A program made the position numbers and the translations under genes. Below, in pieces: positions 10,481 through 21,359 of a stretch of DNA of 64,000 nt; the first letter of the stretch is position 1, and each line of letters begins with the position of its first letter. Source of the stretch: Plantago ovata (lineage: Eukaryota; Streptophyta; Magnoliopsida; Lamiales; Plantaginaceae). The notes beneath the pieces are model-generated. The model searched no databases, was not told the DNA's origin, and was given only the letters and a program-made list of their open reading frames with translations. The DNA lies in assembly GCA_028274465.1 (NCBI GenBank), contig CM051455.1, positions 95,612,365 to 95,676,364 on the forward strand. Direction: 5' to 3'.

Positions 10481-11877
10481 CTCATCCATGTAAATTTCTT
10501 CATCCGGTGGCCTTCCATCCATTAACTGTTGAAACCTTCTCATGTCTGCCTCTGTTGCCGTTTCACTAAAATCCTGTAAACTTTCGTTGAAGTCATCTCG
10601 AGCAGAAGATGAAGAAACATTATGATCTAACGTGCCCTACATGTCAAGAGTCCTCCAAAATTCATGTATCATTTCCAAAGGTATTGATCTGTGCGTTTCC
10701 AATATCTCGCACAACTCACAAAAACATGGCAACCCATAACTAGTACGCAACACATGTCCACAATTCGATGGGTTGGCTTCATCACGATAACATTCTGCCA
10801 TTAACTCGACGATTCAATTCGGAAAAACATATTGTTGTTATCTCCAATTTCTTTCACATAATCTTTTGCTTCTTGTAGAGTACCAAAGAGATTATTTGTG
10901 TGGAAAAGGTGTGTATAGTCAACGTACTCAGGCTCCTCAAACTATAAACAAACATGATAAAGTTTAGGTGCATAATCACTAACTCACTAAATTAACACAA
11001 TTAAATAACAACGATTTATTCATATATTTTATATATATTATCAACATTATAAAACACCAACAACTAAAATTTAAAAAAAAAAGGGGGTGCCTTTCGAAAT
11101 CAGCCACTGGTGGCTCAAAATGAGCTACCCGTGGCTACATTTAAAATGAGCCAACATTGGCTCATTTTATTTTTTTAATTCTTTTTTTCTAATTTAGGGT
11201 TTAGGGTTTCGGATATGTACACTTATGTCATGTAGGTTATGAATCACAAAAGACGAAAATAGTAACGATTTATTTATGTATATTATCAATATTTTAAAAC
11301 ACCCAAAAATATATAAATAAGAAACATACATTTATACGACGCAAGTATATATTAAGAAACATTTAATCATATTTTATGTTTGAAATAAACAAAACATTAT
11401 TCTATCACTAGTTGGTATAGCAAACACAACAAAATGAAATTTTATTAATTACTAACACATATAACATTTAAACAACAAAATAATAAATCATTTTCATGTA
11501 CTAATATCACAACTAAATGCTTTAACATAATTATATTAATTATATAACACAATTAACATGCAAAGTACAAAACTATAAATTATTCTAACAAATTGCAAAA
11601 TATAAATGAGTAACGCATAATATAAGTACTTCACATATGCTATAAGAGTACGAATTGAACCAATAGTAACTTACCTCTAAAGAAAAATCCGCATCGACAT
11701 TAGATTGGGTGTCTGAAGCTGAGTCGGATGGTTCATACTGAAGAAGAAGAAAAAAAGAAAAAGAAGAAAATAACTATAAATATCCTTACGAATATACTAA
11801 CTACAAGAAAAACCAATCATAAGTAAACAACATACCGCAGAAGATGACTCTGATTCAAAATTCACCGAATTGTCCAT
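10473..11877 (-). pseudogene. MULE (MURA/FAR1-like) transposase remnant with SWIM zinc finger
   Basis: Exon 1 (11836-11877, 14 codons, ATG at 11875-11877), exon 2 (11675-11737, 21 codons) and exon 3 (from 10941) join in phase 0 across GT-AG introns of about 98 and 733 bases. The N-terminal part is acidic and ends in a segment resembling the domain that precedes MULE transposases (LFGTLQEAKDYVKEIGDNNN). It stops with TAA at about 10802. A different frame then gives a SWIM-type zinc finger with the family's HGLPC-like core (CGHVLRTSYGLPCFCEL, about 10710-10770) and the usual IPLEMIHEFW tail. The central catalytic DDE part is missing, so this is a deletion derivative. A further in-frame TAG lies at 10637-10639. 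Confidence 0.65.
10942..11835. other. Introns and non-coding interior of the MULE
   Basis: Mostly AT-rich intron sequence of the transposase remnant, with exon 2 inside. It holds three GAGCCA/TGGCTC palindromes at 11102-11163 and a short TTTAGGGTTTAGGG piece near 11197-11209. Confidence 0.5.
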
Positions 11878-12239
11878 TGTTGTTGTGGAGAAGTATTCAA
11901 GATGTTTACTATGATGAAATATAACTGAAGAAATCAAATGAAAACTGACACTTTAAAATCTAAACTACCATCTACTTATATAGATTTTTTTAACAGTAAA
12001 ATTGAGCCACCGCCACCAGTGGCTTGTTTTGAATGGCCATCATGAAATGAGCCACCGTGGATCATTTTCGAAATGAGCCACCGGTGGCTCTAAATAGGGC
12101 AGCCCGGCAGCCCTATTAAAGCCCGAAATTTAATTTACTATTTTTTATGTTTTATATTTTCATATTTTTTATTTATAAAAAATCATAAATTATTCTATAT
12201 CCTATCTCTGACATATATAATTTTTTCATATTTTTTTAG

Positions 12240-12346
12240 ATATTTAAACAATTTTTTACAAAATATAATAAATAAGAGCATTATAGTCAAATTGCTATTT
12301 GTTGTCACTACATTTAGCACAAATTTTCCCTGCAGATAGTATTAGT
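12240..12346. repeat. MULE right terminal inverted repeat
   Basis: Reverse complement of the left repeat at 9584-9690 with substitutions. Followed by GATAGATTA, the presumed target duplication. Confidence 0.65.
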
Positions 12347-12355
12347 GATAGATTA

Positions 12356-12588
12356 TTTGGTTGTTTGAATTATTCTGTAAGATGTTCCCAAGGACTAAAG
12401 ATAATCACCAAGTTAGTGGGAGCTTGCGAGTCAAAACTTAAGTCGTAAAATTAGCCACTAGTTGATGGTCATTTAGATATGGGATATCAATGATGCGATA
12501 GAGACTAGCATGTGTTGCATCAGATCCTTCGAGGATGTAGTAGTTCTCACTGCTGCGAATAGCTTGGTTATTCATGATGGACACATGG
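12356..12588. other. No recognised feature
   Basis: No frame, terminal repeat or known motif that I can identify. Confidence 0.4.
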
Positions 12589-12640
12589 TGTTGTTCCCTT
12601 TAAATAACAAGAAAAGACTAGAGGGGGGGTCATTTTATTA
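12589..12640 (-). repeat. Copia LTR 3'-end scrap
   Basis: TGTTGTTCCCTTTAAATAAC and the following AGAAAAGACTAGAGGGGGGG match the inner end of the copia LTR at 1159-1200. Only this end is present. Confidence 0.6.
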
Positions 12641-13265
12641 ATGATCTTTGAGATTTCTTGTTTTGCTTAATGTAGATTTGAATATGAATTTCCTAGCATC
12701 CATGGAGAATTCATCAACGAAGAATTGAACTACGTTTGACTTGATCCTGAGGGTACGTAGGCCGCTTAGAATTTTTTTGAGTTCAGTCAGAATCTTTACA
12801 AGATTGTCAATTGTTCTTCGAAGAACAATTTCATGATTAGATCAATGATTAATGGAAGCTGGAAGCTGGATAACGGGTAAGTTATCTATATGGAGCATGT
12901 TAAATAATCATTAAATCAACGATCCATGTAGAAAAATTTTCGAATTTCACTGCATTAACCTTAGAGGTAATTTCCTACAATTACTAACAGTGGTATCAGA
13001 GTTAGGCTTGATTGAATGAATTATTTACATGTTATTTTATGTTTATTGTGAGTCTTTAATTTGAAGAATTATAATTTGTTCTCATTATAAAATTCCATGG
13101 TCACGAACTGGGTTTAGTTACTAGTATGAAATTTGATTTCTTCTATACGTGGGTTTGAAGAGTTTTGTATTAACAATCAGATTAGATCTGATTAGATTAG
13201 ATTAATTGATGATTGATTAATTATTATCAATCTGTTATTGTTGGGTTCAATCATCATCATGACAT
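12641..13265 (+). other. LTR end and leader of an old retroelement, split by the Ogre insertion
   Basis: An LTR-like end (CTACAATTACTAACA) is followed by a tRNA-Met primer site at 12991 and an AT-rich leader without coding. The block near 12710-12800 (TACGTAGG, GCTTAG, GTTCAGTC) resembles 22205-22280 in the Ogre-like element. Sequence after 31341 is the continuation of this leader once the 18-kb insertion is taken out. Confidence 0.5.
12991..13001 (+). promoter_or_regulatory. Primer binding site, tRNA-iMet type
   Basis: TGGTATCAGAG, one base after an LTR-like end reading ACTAACA. Confidence 0.6.
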
Positions 13266-14115
13266 TGTAGACACACAAAATGTGTCTAATAAATAATTAA
13301 ATCATCAAAATAAATGATTTTAAAATGCTTCATTTGTGGCCTATCAAATTGTGCCACATGGAAATTATGAAGATTTTAAATCCATTTAATATTATTTCTC
13401 ATGAAATAATTGTGTGGAAAAGCTGAGCTATCCGTGGCCAATCAAATGATGCCATGTCATAAAGTTGATGCAGTTATTAATTAATTGCTAGAAATAAATA
13501 TAGATAAGATCAAATCTGTATCGACCAATCAGACTTGATCCTTCTTTTCCTCACCTATATAAGGAGCTCATTCTCCACCAAAATTACAATTCAGAATTCA
13601 GAAGCCAGAGCTCAAACAGAAGTGAAGAATTCCACAGCAAGCCAAGAAGATCAAAGGCATCTTTCAAGCAAGAACAACTCTAGTTCTTCAAGAAATCGAA
13701 GCCAGCTCCAAGAACAAGTCGCGAAGACAATTGCAGCAGCAACGGAAGATCGAACTCCAACGCAAAAGCTCGTGGAGGCACTCGCTCGAAGATCGAAGCA
13801 GCGTACATTCCAAATTGAAGATCAAGTCTCTACGGCCCTTGAAGACGTGCTCGTTCGCGAAGATCAAACTCAAGACCCGGCGTTCAATTCAAGATCAAGC
13901 GCGAAGCCCTTGAATTAACGTTTCGAAGCGAATTCAAGTCAAGACCGGTCAAGTTCAAGATAAAGCTGCGAAGGCCCCTGAACTGACGCTCTCAAGACAA
14001 TAGTTCGCGCAGATTTGCCAAGTCGTTGACTGGAATCAGAGATTTTCTCTAGAGATTGTAACCCCAAATTTACTCAAGATCAATATATTTCATTTGTGCA
14101 ATTTTATTTGTTACA
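13266..14115 (+). repeat. Ogre-like 5' LTR (850 bp)
   Basis: Begins TGTAGACACACAAAATG, ends ATTTGTTACA. TATA box at 13556-13562. Downstream of it the transcribed part is purine-rich, with many GAAGA/CAAGA words, and holds a 127-codon open frame (13535-13918) that is also largely open in the other LTR. Confidence 0.92.
13556..13562 (+). promoter_or_regulatory. TATA box of Ogre-like 5' LTR
   Basis: TATATAA in the context CACCTATATAAGGAGC, repeated exactly at 30775-30781. Confidence 0.6.
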
Positions 14116-14121
14116 AATTTG

Positions 14122-14139
14122 TGGCACGCCCAGTGGGAC
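14122..14139 (+). promoter_or_regulatory. Primer binding site of Ogre-like element
   Basis: TGGCACGCCCAGTGGGAC, six bases inside the 5' LTR. The matching tRNA is not assigned here. The same site is used by the small element at 15186-16565. Confidence 0.75.
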
Positions 14140-14181
14140 ATCTCTACCTCTCATCTCTAGTCATCAACGCAGGAAATCAAC

Positions 14182-15185
14182 ATGCCTCAGAAAAGTCAAA
14201 ACTTGAACGACAAAGAAGTTGACGGTGAAATTGATAAGAGTGAGTCAGAATCCGACGAAGAAGACTCATCTGACAAGGATGATGGATCAGCAAGCAAGTC
14301 TGCTAATTCACATGGAGATTTGGCATCCCTGGCGGAACAAATACAAGCTCTCACCAAGGGTATAGAATACCTTGTGAAGCAAAGTAGGGATCAAGACGCT
14401 AAAATCGCAAAACTCATGTGTCAAGACACTGGAGAGGACAGTTGTCACAAAGAAAAGCCACATGAAGAATACGACGAGACCCCTCCCAAGGACAAAAGGA
14501 AGAAGAAGGAGGGTTCTTCAACTCAACACTTCGAGGTTTCTTCCGACGGAACAATCCCTGCTGATCGAGTCAAGGAGTTCATCATGGGGACTTTAAAAGA
14601 GAAATTGGACGAGAGCTCCAAGTCATCATCCGCATACTCCGAGCCGTACATGCAAAGGATCGATAACCTGAAAATGTCGTATGCTTATCAGCCACCCAAG
14701 TTCCAACAGTTTGATGGAAAAGGAAATCCAAGACAACACGTTGCACACTTTGTAGAGACATGCAACAACGGGGGAACCAACGGTGACCACCTCGTCAACA
14801 ATTTGTTCGCTCTCTGAAGAACAACACATTTGACTGGTACACGAACCTGGAGGCAGGATCAATCGATAGTTGGGATGAGTTGGAACGACAATTCCTTAAT
14901 CATTTCTACAGCACAAGGAGAACTGTCAGCATGATTGAACTCACAAACTCGCGTCAATGGAATGAAGAACCCGTCAAGGATTACATCAATCGCTGGAGAA
15001 ATCTAAGCCTCAACTGCAAGGACCGATTGTCCGAAATATCAGCAATTGAGATGTGCATACAAGGAATGCATTGGGGATTGCGCTACATTCTTCAAGGCAT
15101 CCAACCGCAGACTTTTGAAGAACTAACCACTCGAGCACATGATATGGAATTGAGCATAGCATCAAGTGGAAGCTCGGGACCTCCT
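14182..15185 (+). pseudogene. Ogre-like gag, frameshifted and interrupted
   Basis: Structural Gag. The ATG at 14182 lies 43 bases after the primer site. The N-terminal part is acidic and serine-rich with a short heptad-like stretch (LAEQIQALTKGIEYL). The Ty3/gypsy gag core begins at YQPPKFQQFDGKGNPRQHV (about 14683). A frameshift near 14795-14800 moves the core to another frame, which continues through NNTFDWYTNLEAGSIDSW, FLNHFYSTRRTVSM and EEPVKDYINRWRNL to 15185. There the small LTR element is inserted, so the frame meets a stop three bases inside it. The C-terminal part resumes at 16571. Confidence 0.85.
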
Positions 15186-15647
15186 TGTTAACCATGGATT
15201 TTCATAACCTGCGAATAAACATAAAAAGAGGGCAAGAAAACATGAAATAATTATTTTATTGATAACTTTTGGGTTACAATCTTCGTAGATCTCTTGATTC
15301 CTCTCTCTAAGGGTACGGACTTGATTACCGGGGTCAAATGACTTGTTCCGGATTTGGATCTAAACCTACAATTTGGTAGTAGGGGTTTTGTTTTGAGTTT
15401 AACCTACAATTTGGTAGTAGGGAGTTTGATGAAGTCGTTTGTGAGTCCATCTCTAACTATCTAGCTCTAATCACCATCTCATATTTATAGGTGAGTGGTG
15501 ACTTAGGGAGCAAGTTAAAATCAGATCTTAGAGATATGATAGGATATCATCCTAATCTTCTAAATAATATCACATGTTTTTGTGATAATTATCTCTAATT
15601 ACAAAGAATCCTAAACACCAATAATTATCAAATTTTAGGTGTCTACA
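15186..15647 (-). repeat. 3' LTR of small LTR element
   Basis: 462 bp. On the + strand it starts TGTTAACCATGG and ends GTGTCTACA. Nearly identical to 16104-16565. Confidence 0.92.
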
Positions 15648-15661
15648 AATGCCCCCTCAAG
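15648..15661 (-). promoter_or_regulatory. Polypurine tract of small LTR element
   Basis: The - strand reads CTTGAGGGGGCATT directly before the 3' LTR. Compare GAGGGGGCAATT in front of the Ogre-like 3' LTR. Confidence 0.7.
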
Positions 15662-15889
15662 ACGAGTTGTAGAGACTTGATGACGGTTGCAACTTGTCTC
15701 GAAATCTTCAGCAATGCCCCCAAGCTATTAATTTATCATTCACGTGACCCATGATCATGACCTTAATTGGCTGGATTAAGCTTAATTTGTTTGGCTCTTG
15801 AATTGAACCTCACAAACCCAACCGTCTTTGGAAAATTCATGCGCACGACAAAAACTTATTAACAAGAATGCAATCCAGGCCAGTCCCAG

Positions 15890-15972
15890 GCCGTCTTCTC
15901 CTGTAGAGAAAGTCTCGCAGTTCCCACAACGTTTCTCCTGTAGAGAAAGTCTCGTAGTTCCCGCAACGTTTC
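15890..15972. repeat. Tandem duplication inside small LTR element
   Basis: Two copies of a unit of about 45 bases starting TCTCCTGTAGAGAAAGTCTC, with three differences. Confidence 0.7.
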
Positions 15973-16082
15973 TGGATGCTGAGATCCAACTTAATGAGGT
16001 AGCATGCCCCCGGGGTGATTTAGCATGCCCCATGATTCTTCGAACACGGATCTTGAGAGAGAGGAGATGAAGAGCGAAAATC

Positions 16083-16100
16083 ATCCCACTGGGCGTGCCA
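16083..16100 (-). promoter_or_regulatory. Primer binding site of small LTR element
   Basis: The - strand reads TGGCACGCCCAGTGGGAT, 17 of 18 bases the same as the Ogre-like site at 14122-14139. Confidence 0.8.
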
Positions 16101-16103
16101 ATT

Positions 16104-16565
16104 TGTTAACCATGGATTTTCATAACCTGCGACTAAACATAAAAAGAGGGCAAGAAAACATGGAATAATTATTTTATTGATAACTTTTGGGTTACAATCT
16201 TCGTAAATCTCTTGATTTCTCTCTCTAAGGGTATGGACTTGATTACCGGGGTCAAATGACTTGTTTCGGATTTGGATCTAAACCTACAATTTGGTAGTAG
16301 GGGTTTTGTTTTGAGTTTAACATACAATTTGGTAGTAGGGAGTTTGATGAAGTCGTTTGTGACTCCATCTCTAACTATCTAGCTCTAATCACCATCTCAT
16401 ATTTATAGGTGAGTAGTGACTTAGGGAGCAAGTTAAAATCATATCTTAGAGATATGATAGGATATCATCCTAATCTTCTAAATAATATCACATATTTTTG
16501 TGATAATTATCTCTAATTACAAAGAATCCAAAACACCAATAATTATCAAATTTTAGGTGTCTACA
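16104..16565 (-). repeat. 5' LTR of small LTR element
   Basis: 462 bp. On the - strand it starts TGTAGACACC at 16565. A TATAAATA box lies at 16407-16400 on the - strand. Confidence 0.92.
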
Positions 16566-16570
16566 CTCCT

Positions 16571-17334
16571 ATAAACAGATCACGTACATTCCATGACAAC
16601 GCAGATGCCAAGAAAGGAGGAAGGCCTCAATATAAGGAGAAAGGGTCAATGATGACAGCTGTTACAAAAGTCAAAGTCCCTAAACTATCAAAGATAAACC
16701 TGCAGAGAAATCAACTCACGTGGTGCCGTATACCACTCAGCAGAAGGAAGAACAGAGGAAGATGACTTTGAAAGAAATGACTGGAAAGAAGTGCCCGTTC
16801 CATAACTCCCATGTCCCAGCATTATTTGATGAGTTGCTTAACAGGAATTTAATCGAATTGCCTGAGATGAAAAGACCTGAAGAGGAAGGTCGTGTCGATG
16901 ACCCTAAGTATTGCAAGTACCATCGCTTGGTGAGCCATGCAATACAAGATTGTTTTGTCTTCAAAGAGAAGGTTATGAGGCTCGTGCGAGAAGGTATGAT
17001 AACACTAGAAGAAGAGGCTGCAAGTGCTAACACTGCTTCTGTGGAGCGTGAAGTTGAAGACATTTGCAGCATCAAAGATACGTATGAAGGAGCTATTCCC
17101 ACCGTTGCAACAAAACATGGTACCGAACTGTGTATGGCAACGATCTCCTTTACTGATGAAGATCTTTTGCTTGGATCTAAGCCTCACAATCGACCATTGT
17201 TCGTAAGTGGTTATGCCAATGAGCAAAAGGTAAAGAGGATACTGATTGATGGAGGTTCCGCTGTTAACAGTTTACCCATACGTACGATGAAGGAGATAGG
17301 CGTCACTGTTGAAGAACTTCCAAGAGTCGTTTGA
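16571..17334 (+). pseudogene. Ogre-like gag C-terminus and protease
   Basis: Continuation of the gag frame after the nested element. A one-base frameshift near 16690 separates 16571 onward from the longer open frame at 16720-17334. That frame has a zinc-binding-like CKYHRLVSHAIQDC (about 16909-16950), usual before the Tat-lineage protease, then the protease active site LIDGGSAVNSLP (17243-17278), an aspartic protease with DGG where many elements have DTG or DSG. A frameshift near 17320 separates it from the following pol frame, so gag-protease and pol are not continuous in this copy. Confidence 0.8.
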
Positions 17335-19367
17335 TGATTCAAGGCTTCAACCGAGGGGGACAAAGGGCAATTGGGATCATACGTCTTGAATTATTGATCG
17401 AAGATATGTTATCCACCACACTTTTCCATGTTATAGATGCCAAAACATTTTATAACATGCTTCTAGGAAGGCCATGGATACATGAAAATGGAGTGGTTCC
17501 GTCAACATTTCAGCAATGTTTTCAATATTGCCACAATGGAGAAGTGAAGAAGGTAATGGCCGATGATAAGCCCTTCACCGAAGCCGAATCACACTTTGCC
17601 GATGCCAAGTACTATGTTAAACGTATCGAAGAACTGGAGGATGTGGAAGGCTCGCCAAACAACACTTCTGTATCAGAGCAAAGCGAGAAGAATCAACCTA
17701 CCTTGGGTGGTTGTTCAAAGGAATCTCCGCGTGATGAGACACTGGAAGGGCTCACTCTGCCTTTAACAAAGCTGGCTATCTCTGCTCCGGCCCCAGCTCC
17801 AATCAAGGGATTCGTTCACCCCATTCACGCGCCATCAGCAGAGCACAGATTTGCAAATGAACATTTTGACCCGAATGCGCTAAAACTTCTGATTAATGTT
17901 GGAAATGATCCTAAGAAGGGTACTCCGCTCACGGGCCTGACATCTAATTCTGCCAAGATGAACGCACGACAAGGAGGTCGAACCCGAGAAGGTCTAGGAT
18001 TCGCACAACCCGAGCCAATCCGTATCACTCTTAAGCAAGCTAGCGCCAATGTTATTAGTGAAGGAGAAACTCCTAACATCGATAGTGATCATCCGCAGGA
18101 TCCCAATGAACAATCACGTGTGTCCATCTTCAATAGACTTGGACCAATCAAGAAATCAGTACACCACAGGCTTGGTCCCGTTAGAAAGTCAGCGCATCAA
18201 AGACTTGGTCCGATTAGAAAGACAATTCACCAAAGGCTCGGCCCGGTTGGAAAAACAATACACCAAGGGTTAGGACCCAAAGAAACGGAAGATGCAGAAA
18301 AGAGGCTTGACTCTAGTTTTCCCAAAAGGCTTCTAAGTACGGTCCCATCTCGAATGGTGAGAGTTGAGGACGTCGTTTTGTCATGCGAGGAAGTCTTGAA
18401 GGCAAATGTACATATAGTAGTATACACAAGGATTCCACACGATAAGGTTGAGGATGACGAAATAGCACCATCATATAACATCACTTTGAAAGATGATGAT
18501 ATCATCGAAGAAGACGATGTTGAGGATGCTCCACCCGAGTTTGAGGAAGGTGTCAAAGCCACTGTAGATGAACTGAAGGAAGTCAACCTTGGTGATTCAA
18601 ATCAGCCTCGACCAACATACATAAGCGCTTTGCTCAGCACTGAGGAAGAGAAGACATACCTTGCACTGTTGAAAGAATTCATGGATGTGTTTGCTTGGAC
18701 ATACAGAGAAATTCCGAGTTTAGAGCCCAAGGTAGCCGTCCATCAACTTTCAGTCAAGAGTGGAACTCGTCCAGTAAAACAGGGCCAAAGACGCTTCCGC
18801 CCTCGGCTAATCCCATCGATCGAAGGTGAAGTAAATAGGCTCATTGAAGCAGGATTTATTCGCGAAGTCAAGTATCCTACATGGATTTCTAGCATAGTCC
18901 CAGTGAAAAAGAAGAATGGCCAAATTCGAGTATGCGTGGATTTTAGAGACCTGAACATTGCATGTCCAAAGGATGACTTTCCATTGCCAATACCAGAACT
19001 GATGATCGACGCCACCACCGGCCATGAAGCATTGTCATTCATGGATGGATCTTCTGGATACAATCAAATTCGCATGTCTCCTAAAGATGAAGAGTTGACG
19101 GCTTTCCGTACTCCGAAAGGAATTTACTGTTACAAAGTGATGCCCTTCGGTCTGAAGAATGCTGGAGCAACTTACCAAAGAGCAATGAAGAAAATATTTG
19201 ATGATATGTTTCATAAGAATGTAGAATGCTACGTAGATGATTTGGTTGTGAAATCCAAGGAACGGAAAGGTCATCTCGACGATCTAAGGAAAGTGTTTGA
19301 AAGGCTACGAAGATATCAGTTAAAAATGAACCCATTAAAGTGTGCATTCGGTGTAAAATCCGAATGA
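17331..19367 (+). pseudogene. Ogre-like pol: protease end, linker and reverse transcriptase
   Basis: 678 codons ending at a TGA (19365-19367) that interrupts RT; the same frame continues in the next entry. First comes the end of the protease fold (LLGRPWIHENG, about 17461-17493). Then a linker of about 350 residues with five tandem RLGP repeats of 11-12 residues (about 18130-18285) and acidic blocks. RT follows: VPVKKKNGQIRVCVDFRDLN, the catalytic-type FMDGSSGYNQI, MPFGLKNAGATYQR, and the polymerase centre YVDD at 19230-19241 (residues 634-637). RT copies element RNA into DNA in cytoplasmic particles. Confidence 0.88.
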
Positions 19368-19370
19368 TTC

Positions 19371-21359
19371 TTGGGCTTCGTAGTTGGTCAACGAGGAATA
19401 GAAATTGAGCAAGCAAAGATAGATGCAATCTTGAAGATGCCTGAGCCGCACAACATTCATGAGCTCAAAAGCTTGAGAGGGAAGGTAGCATATCTTCGAA
19501 GGTTCATATCCAATCTCGCTGGAAGATGTCAACCATTCAGTCACCTCATGAAGAAAGATGTTCCGTTTGAATGGGATCAGTCATGTAGAAATGCATTTGA
19601 GAGCATAAAAGCATACCTCATGAATCCTCACGTGTTAGCAGCTCCAAAACCAGGCCGCCCGTTGATTTTATATATCGCTGCACAAGAGAGTTCCATTGGA
19701 GCACTACTCGCCCAAGAAAATGACGGAGGAAAGGAAAATGCGCTCTACTACTTAAGCCGAACGATGACACCTAATGAACTGAAGTATTCTCCCATAGAGA
19801 AGCTATGCTTATCCCTCATCTTTGCAATCCAAAAGTTGAAGCATTACTTCCATGCACATACGGTTCGTCTTGTCTCAAAGGCTAACCCATTAAAGTATGT
19901 CATGACAAGGCCAGTACTTTCTGATAGGCTAGCAAGATGGTACTTACAGCTCCAACAGTTTGAGATTACCTATGTACCCCAAAAGGCTGTGAAAGGACAA
20001 GTCATAGCCGATTTCCTGGTCGATCACCCTATTCCTGCCGATTGGGAGCTGATGGATGACTTACCCGATGAAGATGTCCTGACAGTCGAAGTAACCCAAC
20101 CCTGGAAGATGTACTTTGATGGTGCTTCTCATAGAAATGGTGCGGGGGCTGGAGTCGTATTTATCTCACCAGATGGAAGTGTGCTGCCATACTCATTCAC
20201 TCTAACTCAAAATTGCTCAAATAATGTCGCAGAATACCAAGCCTTAATACTTGGTTTAGAAATGGCAGTGGACGCAAAGCATTTGCAACTTGATGTGTAT
20301 GGCGACTCTCAATTGGTAGTCAAACAGCTATCTGGAGAATACGGTGTTAAAAAGGATGAACTAGTTCCATATGTCGACTATGCTAGGAAATTGATTGGGT
20401 GGCTGGGAGAAGTATCAGTCCAACACATTCCGAAAGGTGAAAATGGGCAAGCAGATGCTTTAGCAAAACTTGCTTCTACTCTCACAATGCCTGAAAGAAG
20501 GTTTAGTGTTCCTGTCTGCCAAAGTTGGATTATCCCTCCATCACTCGATGATAATGATGGTGAGGGCAAAGAAGAAATCCATGCTATAGAAGTACATGAG
20601 ATTGAGAAAGAGGACTGGCGCCAATGTTTGGTGGATTACTTGAAGTATGACAAATTGCCTGACGAACCACGACGAAGGCCAGAAATCAGACGTCGCGCAA
20701 CCCGCTTCATATACTACAATGACACACTTTACAGGCGCTCTTTCAATGAAGTCTTCTTACGTTGCTTGGGAGAGGAAGAAGCTTTGCAAGCAATGGAGGA
20801 AGCTCATTCTGGAGTCTGTGGTGTGCATCAATCTGGCCCAACGTTACACTTCCGAATCAAGAGGATGGGATACTATTGGCCCACAATGGTCCAAGATTGC
20901 ATGGATTATGCGAAAAGGTGTCAAGCATGTCAATTCCATGCTAACTTTATCCATCAACCGCCTGAGCCATTGCATCCAACTGTCACGTCTTGGCCATTTG
21001 ACGCGTGGGGACTAGACGTAGTAGGACCGATGACAAAGTCATCTGCTGGCCATCAATACATCTTGGCAGCAACAGATTACTTCTCTAAATGGGCTGAAGT
21101 TGTACCTTTGAAAGAAGTTAAGAAAGAGAATGTCGCCGACTTTATTCGCACGAACATCATTTATCGCTATGGGATTCCTCGGTACATAATCACCGACAAT
21201 GGGAAGCCTTTCTGCAATAGTCTCATCGACAAGCTATGCGAAAAGTTTGGTTTCAAGCAAAGGAAATCTTCAATGTACAATGCTGCCGCCAATGGCCTCG
21301 CTGAAGCTTTCAACAAGATGCTGTGCAATTTGTTGCAGACGATTGTCGCAAAGACATGA
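19371..21359 (+). pseudogene. Ogre-like pol: RNase H, archaeal-type RNase H, integrase
   Basis: 662 codons in the frame of the RT segment. The RT thumb is followed by the first RNase H domain (LILYIAAQESSIGALLAQ). A second RNase H of the archaeal type, typical of the Tat lineage, starts at MYFDGASHRNGAGAGVVF (about 20108), with its acidic partner in YGDSQLVVKQLSG. Integrase has the zinc motif HSGVCGVH and CQACQFHANF, then DDE residues in LDVVGP (about 21013), TDNGKPF (about 21193) and ANGLAEAFNK (about 21289). TGA at 21357-21359 ends the frame inside integrase. Confidence 0.9.

Larger units (their letters stand above)
9584..12346 (-). mobile_element. Mutator-like DNA transposon (MULE), internally deleted
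   Basis: Long terminal inverted repeats of about 100 bp lie at 9584-9690 and 12240-12346. Both contain TGCAGGGAAAA and GCAATTTGACTATAAT reading inward. Flanking 9-base repeats, AATAGATTA (9575-9583) and GATAGATTA (12347-12355), differ at one base and fit a Mutator target duplication. Inside, on the - strand, are a spliced gene remnant with a SWIM-type zinc finger and an unknown frame. Subterminal palindromes of the GAGCCACCGGTGGCTC type occur at both ends and in the middle. Confidence 0.7.
15186..16565 (-). mobile_element. Small non-autonomous LTR element (TRIM-like), 1380 bp
   Basis: Two direct 462-bp LTRs (15186-15647 and 16104-16565) enclose 456 bp without coding capacity. The target duplication CTCCT is at 15181-15185 and 16566-16570. 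Orientation is set by a primer site (TGGCACGCCCAGTGGGAT, - strand, 16100-16083) next to the right LTR and a polypurine tract (CTTGAGGGGGCATT) next to the left LTR. It sits in the gag of the Ogre-like element and shares that element's terminal TGTAGACAC, primer site and polypurine tract, so it probably depends on an Ogre-type machinery. It is longer than classical TRIMs, which are usually under 1 kb. Confidence 0.92.

Noticed and set aside
12589..12990. A complete short copia LTR (TGTT to AACA, followed by a primer site)
   Set aside because: The first 50 bases match the reverse-oriented copia LTR end, while the rest and the primer site read forward, so two different fragments are joined.
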